Below, piece after piece: positions 1-9,246 of a stretch of DNA of 64,000 nucleotides; position 1 is the first letter of the stretch, and each line of letters begins with the position of its first letter. The notes beneath the pieces were generated by a model, which did not search any database, was not told where the DNA came from, and was given only the letters and a program-made list of their open reading frames with translations. The position numbers and the translations under genes were made by a program. Source of the stretch: Gallionella sp. (GTDB lineage: Bacteria; Pseudomonadota; Gammaproteobacteria; Burkholderiales; Gallionellaceae); contig JAQTYN010000005.1 in assembly GCA_028688275.1 (NCBI GenBank), forward strand, positions 1-64,000, read 5' to 3'.

Positions 1-112
1 GGGATGAATTGATGAAATTTATGGCTCTCAAAAATAGCGTCCACCTCAATTCTTCCTGATTATTAAGCGGTGAAAATGGACTTCGGAAAATTAAACTTTA
101 GGAGAAATTTGA

Positions 113-727
113 ATTGAGAATTGCTGTGAGCAGCTCAGCGCATTTGACAAGTCACAAACAATTACCCCCGCAACACATCGTCAACTCTTCGACTTGGCCG
201 TGCATCGCTTGCATGATTTGAAGAGCTGGTTAGAACACGGGAACGACAGCCCTTGCCAGACTTGGAAGCGCGCCGAAGGCGAAACCGAGATGCGCACGTT
301 GATAGCTGGTTGGCTCAACCAGCAGTGCCGCAGCCAATACACAACCGCCCAGGAGCCAGAGCTTGCCAACAGCCAGCGCATGGATATTTCGCTGCACAAT
401 ACAAACGTGCATTCACCAGTGCCTATCGAGTTGAAACTACTTGATAAGGGCTGGTCTGGCCCAAAACTTTGCGAGCGGCTGCGGAACCAGTTGGTGGGCG
501 ATTATCTGCGAGAGGAAAGTGCTGGATGCGGCGTGATGTTGCTGGTCTGGCAGGGAAAAAATCCTGACAAGCGTTGGACGATCAATGGCCACCGCGTCGG
601 ACTAAATGAACTGGCCAGTGCACTTAAACTCTATTGGCAGAGCATTGCTCATGAATTCACTGGTGTTGAGGCGATAGAAGTGGTTGTCATCGACTTGACT
701 ATGCGAGCAACAGTCAGTAATTCATGA
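113..727 (+). pseudogene. 3' fragment of a PD-(D/E)XK nuclease-like protein
   Basis: The reading frame is open from 113 (after a stop at 110-112) to the stop at 725-727. It has no ATG or GTG near the front; the first usable codon is a TTG at 194, far from any Shine-Dalgarno sequence. The protein shows an acidic residue in GETEMR, then RMDI, then PIELKLLDKGW. This spacing fits the E, D and ExK residues of PD-(D/E)XK nucleases. The tail (LRNQLVGDYL, GCGVMLLVWQG) resembles, from memory, the C-terminal end of very large bacterial proteins of unknown role. I infer a 5'-truncated remnant. A purine-rich AGGAGA at 100-105 precedes an ATT codon at 113, so a damaged or very unusual start is the alternative. 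The first 100 bases hold only the apparent tail of another frame, with a stop at 57-59. Confidence 0.5.
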
Positions 728-806
728 ACAAAAACAATGGGTTTTCAAAGTATTTGAAAAGTCGGGGCAGGTTAAACCGCAGTCTGTTCAGGTAAATTAT
801 CAAACC

Positions 807-3344
807 TCACCGCTGCCACAACACCCTCGCCATTTCAAGCGGAACCGATACGCCCTCGTGGTGAGGAATAAGCCGTGCGGTGTAGTCTGTTGCGGGGCGG
901 GTGGCGGGGACTTCGGCGTGATAGGCGTAGCCGTTGATTGCGCCGACCAGTTGCCGTGCGCGCGTCATTTCGACCCGCTCTGGCATGTCGCCATCGGCGT
1001 AAAGTTCGATTCGTACCGCTGCGGGATCAAGGTCATCGAAATAGACCTGCGCTTCAAATAGGTGTTGCTTGCCTACTGTTTCGACTTTCACTTCTCCGAA
1101 GCGCAGCGCGTCCCATTTCTGTTCCAGATCATGAAGCCAATTGACCATGTCCGCGCCGAACTGTCCTTTGTTGGCTGTGCGCGCTTGGTAGGCGGAGGCC
1201 GCTGTGAGGTAGTGTTGTTCGGTGTATTCACGCACGGTGCGGTTGGCAGAAAATTTGGGCGTGAGTTGCGCCATGCTTTCCCGCATCCGATTTACCCAAG
1301 CGGTGGGAATGCCTTGTGCATCGCGGGTGTAAAACTCTGGGATGACTTCGTGTTCCAGCAAGTCATACAGTGCTTCGGCTTCGCGGGCATCCCAAGCGGG
1401 ATCGTCGCCGTGTTCCTGCCCGTCGCCCAATGCCCAGCCCACTTCGGGGGTGTAGGCTTCTGCCCACCAGCCGTCTAATTCGGATAGATTGAGACCGCCA
1501 TTGACCAACACTTTCATGCCGCTGGTGCCGCAGGCTTCCCAAGGTCGGCGCGGGGTATTGACCCAGACATCCACGCCTTGCACCAGATTTTCGCTCAATA
1601 GCATGTTGTAATCGCTGAGGAAAATGACATGGGAACGCACGGCGGGTCGGCGAACAAAATGCGTCCATTGCTGAATCAAGGCTTGACCCGCCTTGTCATC
1701 AGGGTGAGCCTTGCCCGCCATAATAAGTTGCACGGGGCGTTGTGGGTTGGTCAGTAAGCGCAACAAGCGTTCTGGGTCGTGCAACAGCAGATTGGGTCTT
1801 TTGTAGCTGGCGAAACGGCGCGCGAAACCCAGCGTCAACACGTTGGGATTAAACAAATGCTTCGCAACATCAACCGATTCCAGCGAGCTGCCAGAACCCG
1901 CCAATTGCAGGGATAAGCGTTGGCGGATGTAGGCGACAAATGACTTGCTGGCATCCAGGCGGAATTGCCAAAGCTGGGTGTCGGTCGCGCGGCGTATATC
2001 TTGCCCCAGCGTTTCCGTCTCGCCCAGCCAACGATCTTTGCCGCAGACTTCGGTCCAAAGTTTGTCTGCCTCGGCCGAATCCCAAGTCGGCATGTGCACA
2101 CCGTTGGTGACATGCGCGACAGGTACTTCATGCGTTGGCCAGTGTGGAAACAGCGGCTCGAACAAATGGCGGCTCACTTGCCCATGCAAGCGGCTCACGC
2201 CATTCACCGCGCCGCTGCCGCGTATTGCCAGATAAGCCATGTTGAACGGTTCCGATGGGTCATGCGGATTCTGGCGACCCAGTGCCAGTAACGCGTGGCG
2301 TGATATGCAGAGTTTTTGCTCTGCATAAGTACCGAGGTATTGTTCGATGAGCGCGGGAGAGTAGCGGTCAAATCCCGCTTCGACTGCGGTGTGGGTGGTG
2401 AATAAATTGCCCGCTCGTGTCACCGCCAGTGCCGCTTCAAAAGACTGCCCTGATGCTTCCATAAAATGGCGGGCGCGTTCCAGCACGGCGAAAGCGGCAT
2501 GTCCTTCGTTGAGGTGGCAAACTTCTGGCTGCAAGCCAAGTGCGCGCAACAATCGCCATCCGCCAATGCCAAGCACCATCTCTTGCTTCAAGCGCAACTC
2601 TGGCCCGCCGCCATACAACTCGCTGGTGATGCCGCGATGGGCGGGATAATTCGCCACGTCGTTGCTATCCAGCAAATACAGTTTTACGCGACCAACCTGA
2701 ACCTGCCATGCGCGCAACCAAACCGAGTAGCCAGGCAGCACAATCTCCAATCGCAACCATTCCCCATCTGGTTTGCGCAACGGGGTAATCGGCAATTGAC
2801 CAGGATCGTTATACGGATAGAGTGCTTGTTGCGCGCCGTCCTGGTCGATAATCTGGCGGAAATAGCCTTGCTGGTAGAGCAGTCCGACACCAACCACGGG
2901 TACGCCCAGATCGCTGGCGGCCTTGAGCTGATCGCCTGCCACATTACCCAGTCCGCCTGAATAAATAGGCAAGGCTTCGCTCAGCATAAATTCCATGCAA
3001 AAATACGCGACACAGTTCAGCGGCGAATTCGGGTGCGCTTGCTGAAACCACGCGGGCGCGTCTTCCGCTTGCTTTTTGGACAGCAGCAGGTCGTCTATCT
3101 TTTTGCGGAACATGGGATCCGCCAGTGCATGACGGATTTTTTCCCGTGACACGGTTTGCAACACATCGCACGGATGGTGCGTCTGCTCCCACAGCATAGG
3201 ATCAAGCTGCCGCCACACATCATCGGTCGCATGATTCCACGTCCAACGCATATCCAAAGCCAGTTCAACCAGAGAATCAAATCCCTCAACATCGACAGAA
3301 AGCAAACCATAAAGCGGATGACGGGCGCGAGATTGTTCGTTCAT
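807..3344 (-). CDS. glgP: Alpha-glucan (glycogen/maltodextrin) phosphorylase
   Basis: This 845-residue GT35-family phosphorylase releases glucose-1-phosphate from the non-reducing ends of glycogen or maltodextrin in the cytoplasm, using pyridoxal phosphate. The N-terminal ~110 residues (ALDMRWTWNHATDDVW) are the DUF3417 domain of the short-form bacterial and archaeal alpha-glucan phosphorylases. GLGNVAGDQLKAASDLG follows, and the PLP lysine lies in EACGTSGMKVLVNGG near residue 600. The start is supported by AAGGA six bases upstream of the ATG. It lies downstream of tal on the same strand, 130 bp away, with half of a 154-bp-type repeat between them. The pairing suggests use of stored glucan through the pentose phosphate route. 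The family is clear; the preferred substrate (glycogen or maltodextrin) is not. Confidence 0.93.
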   Translation of the reverse strand: MNEQSRARHPLYGLLSVDVEGFDSLVELALDMRWTWNHATDDVWRQLDPMLWEQTHHPCDVLQTVSREKIRHALADPMFRKKIDDLLLSKKQAEDAPAWFQQAHPNSPLNCVAYFCMEFMLSEALPIYSGGLGNVAGDQLKAASDLGVPVVGVGLLYQQGYFRQIIDQDGAQQALYPYNDPGQLPITPLRKPDGEWLRLEIVLPGYSVWLRAWQVQVGRVKLYLLDSNDVANYPAHRGITSELYGGGPELRLKQEMVLGIGGWRLLRALGLQPEVCHLNEGHAAFAVLERARHFMEASGQSFEAALAVTRAGNLFTTHTAVEAGFDRYSPALIEQYLGTYAEQKLCISRHALLALGRQNPHDPSEPFNMAYLAIRGSGAVNGVSRLHGQVSRHLFEPLFPHWPTHEVPVAHVTNGVHMPTWDSAEADKLWTEVCGKDRWLGETETLGQDIRRATDTQLWQFRLDASKSFVAYIRQRLSLQLAGSGSSLESVDVAKHLFNPNVLTLGFARRFASYKRPNLLLHDPERLLRLLTNPQRPVQLIMAGKAHPDDKAGQALIQQWTHFVRRPAVRSHVIFLSDYNMLLSENLVQGVDVWVNTPRRPWEACGTSGMKVLVNGGLNLSELDGWWAEAYTPEVGWALGDGQEHGDDPAWDAREAEALYDLLEHEVIPEFYTRDAQGIPTAWVNRMRESMAQLTPKFSANRTVREYTEQHYLTAASAYQARTANKGQFGADMVNWLHDLEQKWDALRFGEVKVETVGKQHLFEAQVYFDDLDPAAVRIELYADGDMPERVEMTRARQLVGAINGYAYHAEVPATRPATDYTARLIPHHEGVSVPLEMARVLWQR

Positions 3345-3395
3345 GGCATTTCCTTAACGATAGATGGATTTATCTGATTGAATATATTAGCTTTA

Positions 3396-3460
3396 CTTAA
3401 TCTTACGATCATGGTTCGACAAGCTCACCACGAACGTAAGATTAAAGCAGTGACTCCCCC
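3396..3460. repeat. Half copy of the 154-bp palindromic element (copy A)
   Basis: About 65 bp between tal and glgP match one hairpin arm of the 154-bp element. They contain the core TTCGACAAGCTCACCACGAA flanked by inverted CTTACG/CGTAAG arms and end in a degraded terminal repeat. The other half is not recognisable. It lies in the 5' leader region of glgP. Confidence 0.75.
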
Positions 3461-3474
3461 AAATTTCAAGCCGC

Positions 3475-4566
3475 TTAACCAGCCTTAGTTTGCGTAAGTG
3501 CGGTGCTTTTTGAGGCGATGCAAGCTAATAGGTCGTGCCATGATTTATCAAAAGCCAGCGCGCCTTCGCGCTGTAGTTCGATGGCGAACGCGGCATGATT
3601 GACCCCCGCATGGACAAATTCGGCGAGCAGTGCTTCGGCATCGCCGCCATCAATTGGCAAGACATGCTGCGCATTGCCATGGTCAGCAAACGCGTGCAAG
3701 GTCTTTTCGGGGATGGTGTTGATGGTATCGGGCGCGGCGAGCGCATCGAGATACAGGGTGTCGGGGGCGGCGGGATCTTTGGTGCCCGTGCTTGCCCACA
3801 GCAAACGTTGCGGCAACGCGCCCGATGCGGCCAATTTCTGCCAGCGCGCGGAGGCCAATAAATCGCAGTGGGCTTTATAAGTACACTGGGCGATTGCGAT
3901 GCCGAGGCGGTTACGCAGCACGTCTGGCACTTTGTCTTTGACCGCGACATCCCAACGACTGACGAACAGCGATGCCACGCAAGCAACTTTAGGAGCTAGC
4001 CCCGCCGCAATGCGCCGTTCGATACCGCGCATATACGCTTCGGCTGCCGCGACGTAATGCTCACGGGAAAATAGCAAGGTGACGTTCACGGGCACACCTG
4101 CGAAGATCGCCTCCTCGACGGCGGGCATCCCTGCGCGGGTGCCTGGGATTTTGATCAACAAGTTGGGACATTGCGCGTGTTGATGCAGTTGCAAGGCGGC
4201 TTTGATCGTGGCTTCGGTATCATCGGCGAGCAAGGGCGATACTTCCAACGACACCCAGCCATCCGCACCGCCCGTGGCATCGTAGATAGGACGAAAAAGT
4301 GCGGCAGCCTGAGTCAGATCTTCCAACGCCAGCTCAAAGAACAATGCTTCACCCGTTTTGCCCGCGAGCGATTTTTGGCGAATCGCGTCATCATAGAAAT
4401 CACCATGTTGAATGGCATGATCGAAGATGGTGGGATTGGAGGTGAGTCCCGTCACGGACAGTTCGTTGATATAGCGAGCCAGTGTGCCGCTGGTCAACAG
4501 CTCGCGCGTGATGTTGTCGAGCCAAAGACTTTGGCCGAGATCATGAAGTTGTTGCGTGGCGTTCAT
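3475..4566 (-). CDS. tal: Transaldolase
   Basis: This 363-residue transaldolase moves a dihydroxyacetone unit between sugar phosphates in the non-oxidative pentose phosphate pathway. The N-terminal motif VTGLTSNPTIFDHAI is diagnostic, and the Schiff-base lysine is expected in NLLIKIPGT. The length fits the longer bacterial tal type rather than the ~220-residue fructose-6-phosphate aldolase group. AAGGAG lies just upstream of the ATG. On the minus strand it precedes glgP, and it is separated from cbpA-cbpM by a complete 154-bp repeat, which probably makes tal-glgP a separate transcript or at least a differently processed one. Confidence 0.95.
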   Translation of the reverse strand: MNATQQLHDLGQSLWLDNITRELLTSGTLARYINELSVTGLTSNPTIFDHAIQHGDFYDDAIRQKSLAGKTGEALFFELALEDLTQAAALFRPIYDATGGADGWVSLEVSPLLADDTEATIKAALQLHQHAQCPNLLIKIPGTRAGMPAVEEAIFAGVPVNVTLLFSREHYVAAAEAYMRGIERRIAAGLAPKVACVASLFVSRWDVAVKDKVPDVLRNRLGIAIAQCTYKAHCDLLASARWQKLAASGALPQRLLWASTGTKDPAAPDTLYLDALAAPDTINTIPEKTLHAFADHGNAQHVLPIDGGDAEALLAEFVHAGVNHAAFAIELQREGALAFDKSWHDLLACIASKSTALTQTKAG

Positions 4567-4594
4567 TTTTTCTCCTTCGCAAGTTTGGATAGTG

Positions 4595-4748
4595 CTAGGG
4601 AAGCATTGATTAAATCTTCCGTTCGTGGTGAGCTTGTCGAACCATGAATGGAAGATTTAATGAAATCAAATAATTAAATCCGCTCACCCTTCGACCGTTC
4701 GACAAGCTCACGGCTCAGGGCGAACGGATTTAATCAGTGCCGCCCTCG
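4595..4748. repeat. 154-bp two-hairpin palindromic element, copy B
   Basis: This complete copy fills the gap between cbpM and tal. It starts with CTAGGGAAGCATTGATTAAATC-type terminal sequence and ends with its imperfect inverse. Inside are two hairpins, one carrying TGAGCTTGTCGAA and the other its inverse TTCGACAAGCTCA, separated by an AT-rich spacer (TGAAATCAAATAATTAAATC). It has no coding capacity of note. The layout is that of a REPIN, two inverted REP sequences mobilised as a unit, or of a small MITE. Confidence 0.85.
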
Positions 4749-4761
4749 CGTCATCAGCGCG

Positions 4762-5085
4762 TTAAAGCTCGCCGCCCATAGCCCGCAACCGCGTGCGCAG
4801 CGATGCAATTTCGTCGAGTAATTCCAGCACCAGCGCGGCTCCCGCGAAATCAATCCCTAGGTCACGCTGCAAGCGTAAAGCCTTGCGGGCGCGGTGCAGG
4901 CTGTCGCCGATAAATACCCATTGTTCGGGTTCGCGCCCCTGCGGTTCCAGCACGCCGACTTCCACCAGTGCGATGATTTCATCTGCATGGATGGAACAGG
5001 CGCGACACAGATCCGCAAGCGTCAGCTGGGTTTGCTCTTCGTGTATGCAGATGGTCAGTTGCGACAGATTATTTTCAGTATTCAT
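4762..5085 (-). CDS. cbpM: Chaperone-modulator protein CbpM
   Basis: This 107-residue protein belongs to the MerR-like CbpM family, which binds the J-domain of CbpA and inhibits its co-chaperone activity. It shows the expected N-terminal two-helix segment (LTLADLCRACSIHADEIIALVEVGVLEP) followed by a helical region that ends in a short coiled coil (LLDEIASLRTRL). It starts 3 bp after the cbpA stop, so the two are almost certainly co-translated. The 154-bp element begins just beyond its stop codon. The call rests on family motifs plus linkage to cbpA. Confidence 0.88.
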   Translation of the reverse strand: MNTENNLSQLTICIHEEQTQLTLADLCRACSIHADEIIALVEVGVLEPQGREPEQWVFIGDSLHRARKALRLQRDLGIDFAGAALVLELLDEIASLRTRLRAMGGEL

Positions 5086-5088
5086 TTC

Positions 5089-6033
5089 TCACACTCCCAG
5101 TTTGGTGCGTGGATTGAAAGCAAGGTCATGTGCCATTTTGCGGTACAGCTCCTTCGCGGCTTCGGTATGGGCGGGTGGCAGCGCGATGGACAAAATCACA
5201 TAGCAATCACCAGGCGGATTACTGGGTATGCCGCGTGCTTTCAGACGCATTTTTCGACCAGAAGCTGAGCCTTCGGGTATCTTGAGCTCCACGATGCCGC
5301 CGAGCGTTGGCACTTTCACGGTTGCGCCTAACGCCGCTTCCCACGGGGCGACAGGCAAGTCGAGATACAGGTCGCGACCATCGACGCGGTAAAGCGGATG
5401 CGGGCGAAATTCAATTTCGAGATAAAGATCACCCGCCTTGCCTGTTGCGCTGCCCGCACTACCCTGCCCGCTGAGGCGAATATGCTGACCTTCGCGTATG
5501 CCTTTTGGGATGGAAACGTTGAGTACGCGCTCTTTGGTGACAACATGTCCTTGCGTATCCATCGCGGGTACGCGTAGCGTGATGGTACGCGTTGCGCCAT
5601 GATAAGAATCTTCCAAGTCGATGAGTACCTTGGCATGATGATCCTCGCCTTTTGCATGAGGGGACGCACGTCCCGCGCCGCCCGCATTGAAGTCACGCCC
5701 AAACATTGAGGCGAAGAAATCGCTGTAGTCCGCCGCATCGCCGCCAGCAGATTTTCCTCCACTGTATTCAAAGCCCGCGTTCCAGTCTGGTGGTGGGTTA
5801 AATGTCTGACCACCCTGATAGTTCGCGCCGAGTTGGTCGTAAGCCGCACGTTTCTCCGTATCCTTCAGCACCTCATTCGCCTCGCCCAGCTCTTTGAAGC
5901 GCGCCTCGGCATCGGGTTCCTTGCTGACATCGGGATGATACTTGCGCGCCAGCTTGCGGTAAGCGCGCTTGATTTCATCTTGAGTCGCGTCACGCGCAAC
6001 CCCCATGATCTTGTAGTAATCTTTGAATTCCAT
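5089..6033 (-). CDS. cbpA: DnaJ-class co-chaperone CbpA
   Basis: This 314-residue curved-DNA-binding-protein homologue acts as a J-protein partner of DnaK. The J-domain occupies residues 1-70, with the HPD motif in KYHPDVS. A Gly/Phe/Ala-rich linker follows (about residues 75-125), then two C-terminal beta domains of DnaJ type (ITLRVPA, LNVSIPKGIREGQHIRL, VKVPTLGG). There is no cysteine-rich zinc domain, which separates CbpA from DnaJ. It forms a tight pair with cbpM, its dedicated modulator. mtfA lies upstream on the same strand with a 63-bp gap. Confidence 0.94.
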   Translation of the reverse strand: MEFKDYYKIMGVARDATQDEIKRAYRKLARKYHPDVSKEPDAEARFKELGEANEVLKDTEKRAAYDQLGANYQGGQTFNPPPDWNAGFEYSGGKSAGGDAADYSDFFASMFGRDFNAGGAGRASPHAKGEDHHAKVLIDLEDSYHGATRTITLRVPAMDTQGHVVTKERVLNVSIPKGIREGQHIRLSGQGSAGSATGKAGDLYLEIEFRPHPLYRVDGRDLYLDLPVAPWEAALGATVKVPTLGGIVELKIPEGSASGRKMRLKARGIPSNPPGDCYVILSIALPPAHTEAAKELYRKMAHDLAFNPRTKLGV

Positions 6034-6096
6034 AATTTAGGCACCCTGCAAAGAAACTGCGATATTCTCACCCGACATTCGGGTCGAAAATGATGG

Positions 6097-6870
6097 TCAA
6101 CGCGCTGTCGTCTGGCTGTAAAACAGCGTTAACTGCTTGTGTATTTTAGGATAACAGGCTTGCAAAATGTTAGGTGCGGTAAAAAAATATTCGCTTACCA
6201 CGGCAAAGAATTCTGCGGGGCTGGTGGCGGCATAAGCATTGATGCAAGCCGATCCACTCACCGCCACTTGTTTGCACAGCAAGTCATACGCCTCGCTAAA
6301 ATCTTCTGCCCAACTTTGAAAACTCATCCCACCACGCAAGGGGGGCAAACCGTTCGCCACGCCGTTCAGTCCATCCAATTTGTGCGCAAACTCGTGCAAC
6401 ACCACATTGTGACCCGCCTGCGGATGATAAGCGTCGCGTGCCACATCGTCCCAGGACAAGATCACAGGCCCACGCAACCACGCTTCGCCGCTTAATACAT
6501 TGGCTTCGTGATGCACAAGACCGATGGCATCCGCCTGTTCATGATTCACCCGAAACGCGCCAGGATAGAGAATCACTTCGACCCAGTTATCAAAGCAATC
6601 CGTCTCCAGATTCAAGATCAGCAAACAGGCTTGCGCGGCGACTGTGACACGCATCTCCTCTGTCACATCCAGTCCCTGTACCCCATTGATTTCCTTGTGA
6701 TACAAGAACCAAGTCGTCAGCTCGCGCAGATGCGCCATTTGCACGGCATCCAGCCCCTGAAGCACGAAAATATTTTCTGTCACACTGTGCCAAATAGGCA
6801 GGGGGATAGGATTGCGTCGCAGCAATCGACGCATCTGCCAGCGATTAAATAGTTTGCCGAATGAAATCAT
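6097..6870 (-). CDS. mtfA: Zinc-dependent peptidase of the MtfA family
   Basis: This 257-residue cytoplasmic protein has the MtfA zinc site HEFAHKLDGLNG, an HExxH variant with downstream acidic ligands expected. In enterobacteria MtfA is a peptidase that binds the repressor Mlc (DgsA) and so affects glucose uptake. No Mlc target is visible here, so only the protease family is supported. The N-terminal region is basic (LLRRNPIPLPIWHSV), as in homologues. It heads a run of minus-strand genes running into cbpA-cbpM. Confidence 0.9.
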   Translation of the reverse strand: MISFGKLFNRWQMRRLLRRNPIPLPIWHSVTENIFVLQGLDAVQMAHLRELTTWFLYHKEINGVQGLDVTEEMRVTVAAQACLLILNLETDCFDNWVEVILYPGAFRVNHEQADAIGLVHHEANVLSGEAWLRGPVILSWDDVARDAYHPQAGHNVVLHEFAHKLDGLNGVANGLPPLRGGMSFQSWAEDFSEAYDLLCKQVAVSGSACINAYAATSPAEFFAVVSEYFFTAPNILQACYPKIHKQLTLFYSQTTAR

Positions 6871-6897
6871 GGATGTACTATCTACACGGCAACGCCG

Positions 6898-7083
6898 CTA
6901 TCTGGCGTTAATCTCATCCAAAGCTGTGTGCAACGCCGCCAGTATCAGTTTGTCTGCGGCATGTTGGTCAATTTCGGGAATATCCCAACCGAAGATCCTG
7001 CGATATTTTTCCACAAGGCCACGCATATCTTCAGTGATTTCACTGCGGTAAGCATCCAATTCCAGCTGTTCCATTTTTTTCAT
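6898..7083 (-). CDS. Small acidic hypothetical protein
   Basis: This 61-residue ORF starts with an ATG preceded by GGAGCAGTATC, a fair Shine-Dalgarno context. It is rich in acidic and helical residues (LDAYRSEITEDMRGLVEKYRRIFGWDIPEID). It has no signal peptide or membrane segment. It lies 27 bp upstream of mtfA and 25 bp downstream of the DUF1840 gene, so the three may share a transcript. I do not recognise a function. Confidence 0.6.
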   Translation of the reverse strand: MKKMEQLELDAYRSEITEDMRGLVEKYRRIFGWDIPEIDQHAADKLILAALHTALDEINAR

Positions 7084-7108
7084 GATACTGCTCCTTCAAT
7101 AAATAGAT

Positions 7109-7405
7109 TTATTTCCACATCACGTTACATTCGTCCTTTGCTGCGGCAGCAAACAGATTGATCAGGGGCAACGCCCGATGATCCATGCTCACAGCGGGTT
7201 CCTCACCATCTTTATCGGCGGGTGCAGAGGTGGGTTTTTCAGCTTTGATCGCAGCTTTTAAACGACTCAATGCCTCAGGGACATCTGCTGCCAAAATTGC
7301 ACCAGGCACAGTTGGGCTGTGCCCCATCATTCTCAACATATCCAGCGCAACATTGCCAAACATCGTGATGTCTGCATTGGCTGGGGTTGTAAAAGTAACC
7401 AACAT
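7109..7405 (-). CDS. DUF1840 domain protein
   Basis: This 98-residue protein begins MLVTFTTPANADITMFGNVA and contains MMGHSPTVPGAILAADVPEAL, the hallmark of DUF1840. That family is small, cytoplasmic and largely restricted to Betaproteobacteria. Its function is unknown. A low-complexity charged linker (about residues 57-70) separates the conserved N-terminal part from a C-terminal helix (LPLINLFAAAAKDECNVMWK). It is a useful taxonomic marker for this window. Confidence 0.85.
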   Translation of the reverse strand: MLVTFTTPANADITMFGNVALDMLRMMGHSPTVPGAILAADVPEALSRLKAAIKAEKPTSAPADKDGEEPAVSMDHRALPLINLFAAAAKDECNVMWK

Positions 7406-7508
7406 GTCATACTCCTATCTGTAAGAAGACCCTGCGCCAACAGGGATCTTGAACGGGCGCAGCCCTTGCTGAACCCCCAGTCTGCTTCGATCAACCTTCA
7501 TGCGCCGA

Positions 7509-7662
7509 CTAGAGAGACGCTGATTAAATCTTACGTTCGTGGAGAGCCTGTCGAACCATGAACGGAAGATTTAATAAAATCAGTGTGTTAAATCCGCCCA
7601 CCCTTTGACCGTTCGACAAGCTCACGGCTCAGGGCGAACGGATTTAATCAGCATTTTCCTAG
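7509..7662. repeat. 154-bp two-hairpin palindromic element, copy C
   Basis: This complete copy, in the same orientation as copy B, fills much of the 334-bp gap between the dehydrogenase gene and the DUF1840 gene. The 22-bp terminal inverted repeats both start CTAG and end GCTGATTAAATC, with four mismatches between them. The two internal hairpins carry the inverted cores (TGTCGAACC and TTCGACAAGCTCA). The rest of the gap (7406-7508 and 7663-7739) shows nothing clear. Confidence 0.87.
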
Positions 7663-7739
7663 CAACATTATGCGCAGATAAACGGGCTTTTCAGTGCGCT
7701 ACCACACTGATACCAACATCACCCACGCATTGCCTATGC

Positions 7740-9104
7740 CTACCGAATCCATACCGTCTTCGCATTGACGAATTCATGCATGCCTAACTTGGACAACTCA
7801 CGACCATAGCCCGAAGCTTTTACGCCACCGAACGGCAAGCGAGGATCGGACTTGACCATGCCATTGATAAACGTGCAGCCCGCTTGAATCTGCGTCGCCA
7901 ACTGCTCCGCACGCGATACATCCTGACTCCAAATGGAGGAGCCGAGTCCGAAACGGGTGTCATTGGCAATACGCAGCGCGTCCTGTTCGTCCGCAGCACG
8001 AATAATGATCGCCACAGGCCCAAACAATTCTTCGTGGTAAGCGCGGGTTAGCGGCGTAACACCATCCAAGATGGATGGCGGATAGAAAAATCCTGCACAT
8101 GCCACGGGCTGACAACCCGTTACCGCCAATGCGCCTTGCGAAATGGAATCCGTAATTTGACGATGCAAACCTTCTCGCAGGTCTATTCGCGCCATCGGCC
8201 CGATTTGCGTGGCTTCAATCATGGGGTCGCCCAGCTTGAGCGACTCCACTTTGATTTTGAACTGATGTAGGAATTCATCCGCGATTTGCGGCACGACGAT
8301 GATGCGTTTCGCCGCAATACAGGATTGGCCGCAATTGAGAAAGCGCGAGGCGGTTGCCATATTGACGGTCAGCTCCAAATCCGCATCGTGCAATACCATA
8401 AACGGATCAGAACCGCCCAGTTCCAGCACACATTTTTTCAAATTTTGTCCTGCGCAGGCGGCCACTTTGCGTCCGACTGCCTCCGACCCCGTAAAGGTTA
8501 CCGCATGCACATAGGGACTGGCGATGACATCGGCGACTTGTTCGGCTTCTATCATCAGCGTGGTAAACAATCCCTCTGGCAAACCGCCTTCGCGAAAAAT
8601 TGCTTCCAGCGCGAGCGCGCACTGCGGCACATTTGCGGCATGTTTCAGCACCAGCGCGTTGCCTGCCATCAAGGCTGGCGCGGCGGCACGAAATACCTGA
8701 AAGAAAGGAAAATTCCACGGCATGATGGCAAGCACGGTGCCGAGCGGTTCATGCGCGACATAACTTTTACCCGCATCGGAGGCGACAGGAACCACACTCA
8801 AAAATGCTTCGGCATGCTGGGCATAGTAATCGCAAACACTCGCACATTTTTCAACTTCAGCGCGCGCTTCATACAACGGCTTGCCCATTTCCTGCGTGAT
8901 CAAAATCGCGTATCGATCACGATGCGTCAGCACATGCATCGCCACATTGCGCAACACGGGTGCGCGCTGGGCAAAAGTCGTCCTCGCCCAGCTTTGTTGC
9001 GCATCGTGGGTTTTCTCCAGCGCGTGCGCTAAACGCTGAATATCCCAACTGGCGTAGGTCTGAATCAGCTGGTTCGTGGTTGGATTGAAACTGATATAGG
9101 GCAT
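7740..9104 (-). CDS. sad: NAD(P)-dependent succinate-semialdehyde dehydrogenase (Sad/YneI type)
   Basis: This 454-residue aldehyde dehydrogenase closely follows the Sad/YneI group: SINPATG-like start (SFNPTTN), ITQEMGKPLYEARAEVEK, ILAIMPWNFPF, the VLELGGSDPF motif with its general-base glutamate, and the catalytic cysteine in NCGQSCIAAKR. It oxidises succinic semialdehyde to succinate. I chose the ATG at 9104, with AGGA upstream, because it matches the family start. An in-frame codon at 9161 would add 19 unconserved residues. The gene is monocistronic and diverges from the M48 protease gene. No GABA transaminase lies nearby. Confidence 0.88.
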   Translation of the reverse strand: MPYISFNPTTNQLIQTYASWDIQRLAHALEKTHDAQQSWARTTFAQRAPVLRNVAMHVLTHRDRYAILITQEMGKPLYEARAEVEKCASVCDYYAQHAEAFLSVVPVASDAGKSYVAHEPLGTVLAIMPWNFPFFQVFRAAAPALMAGNALVLKHAANVPQCALALEAIFREGGLPEGLFTTLMIEAEQVADVIASPYVHAVTFTGSEAVGRKVAACAGQNLKKCVLELGGSDPFMVLHDADLELTVNMATASRFLNCGQSCIAAKRIIVVPQIADEFLHQFKIKVESLKLGDPMIEATQIGPMARIDLREGLHRQITDSISQGALAVTGCQPVACAGFFYPPSILDGVTPLTRAYHEELFGPVAIIIRAADEQDALRIANDTRFGLGSSIWSQDVSRAEQLATQIQAGCTFINGMVKSDPRLPFGGVKASGYGRELSKLGMHEFVNAKTVWIR

Positions 9105-9246
9105 GGTCGATATTCCTGTTTGAGATGGAAACAGTAACTGTGTTCGCTTGGTAACAGACACCTGTGGAGATGAACAGTCTCCACTTTCGCCTCAAACGAA
9201 TAGGCTTTCATCCTACCCGATTTTCGCCTTACCAAGCGATGTCCCT

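Noticed and set aside
7319-7561. ORFs ending VRGEPVEP or VRGELVEP next to the 154-bp elements
   Set aside because: Their last residues are just translation of the hairpin core of the repeat, and they run antisense to DUF1840 or tal.
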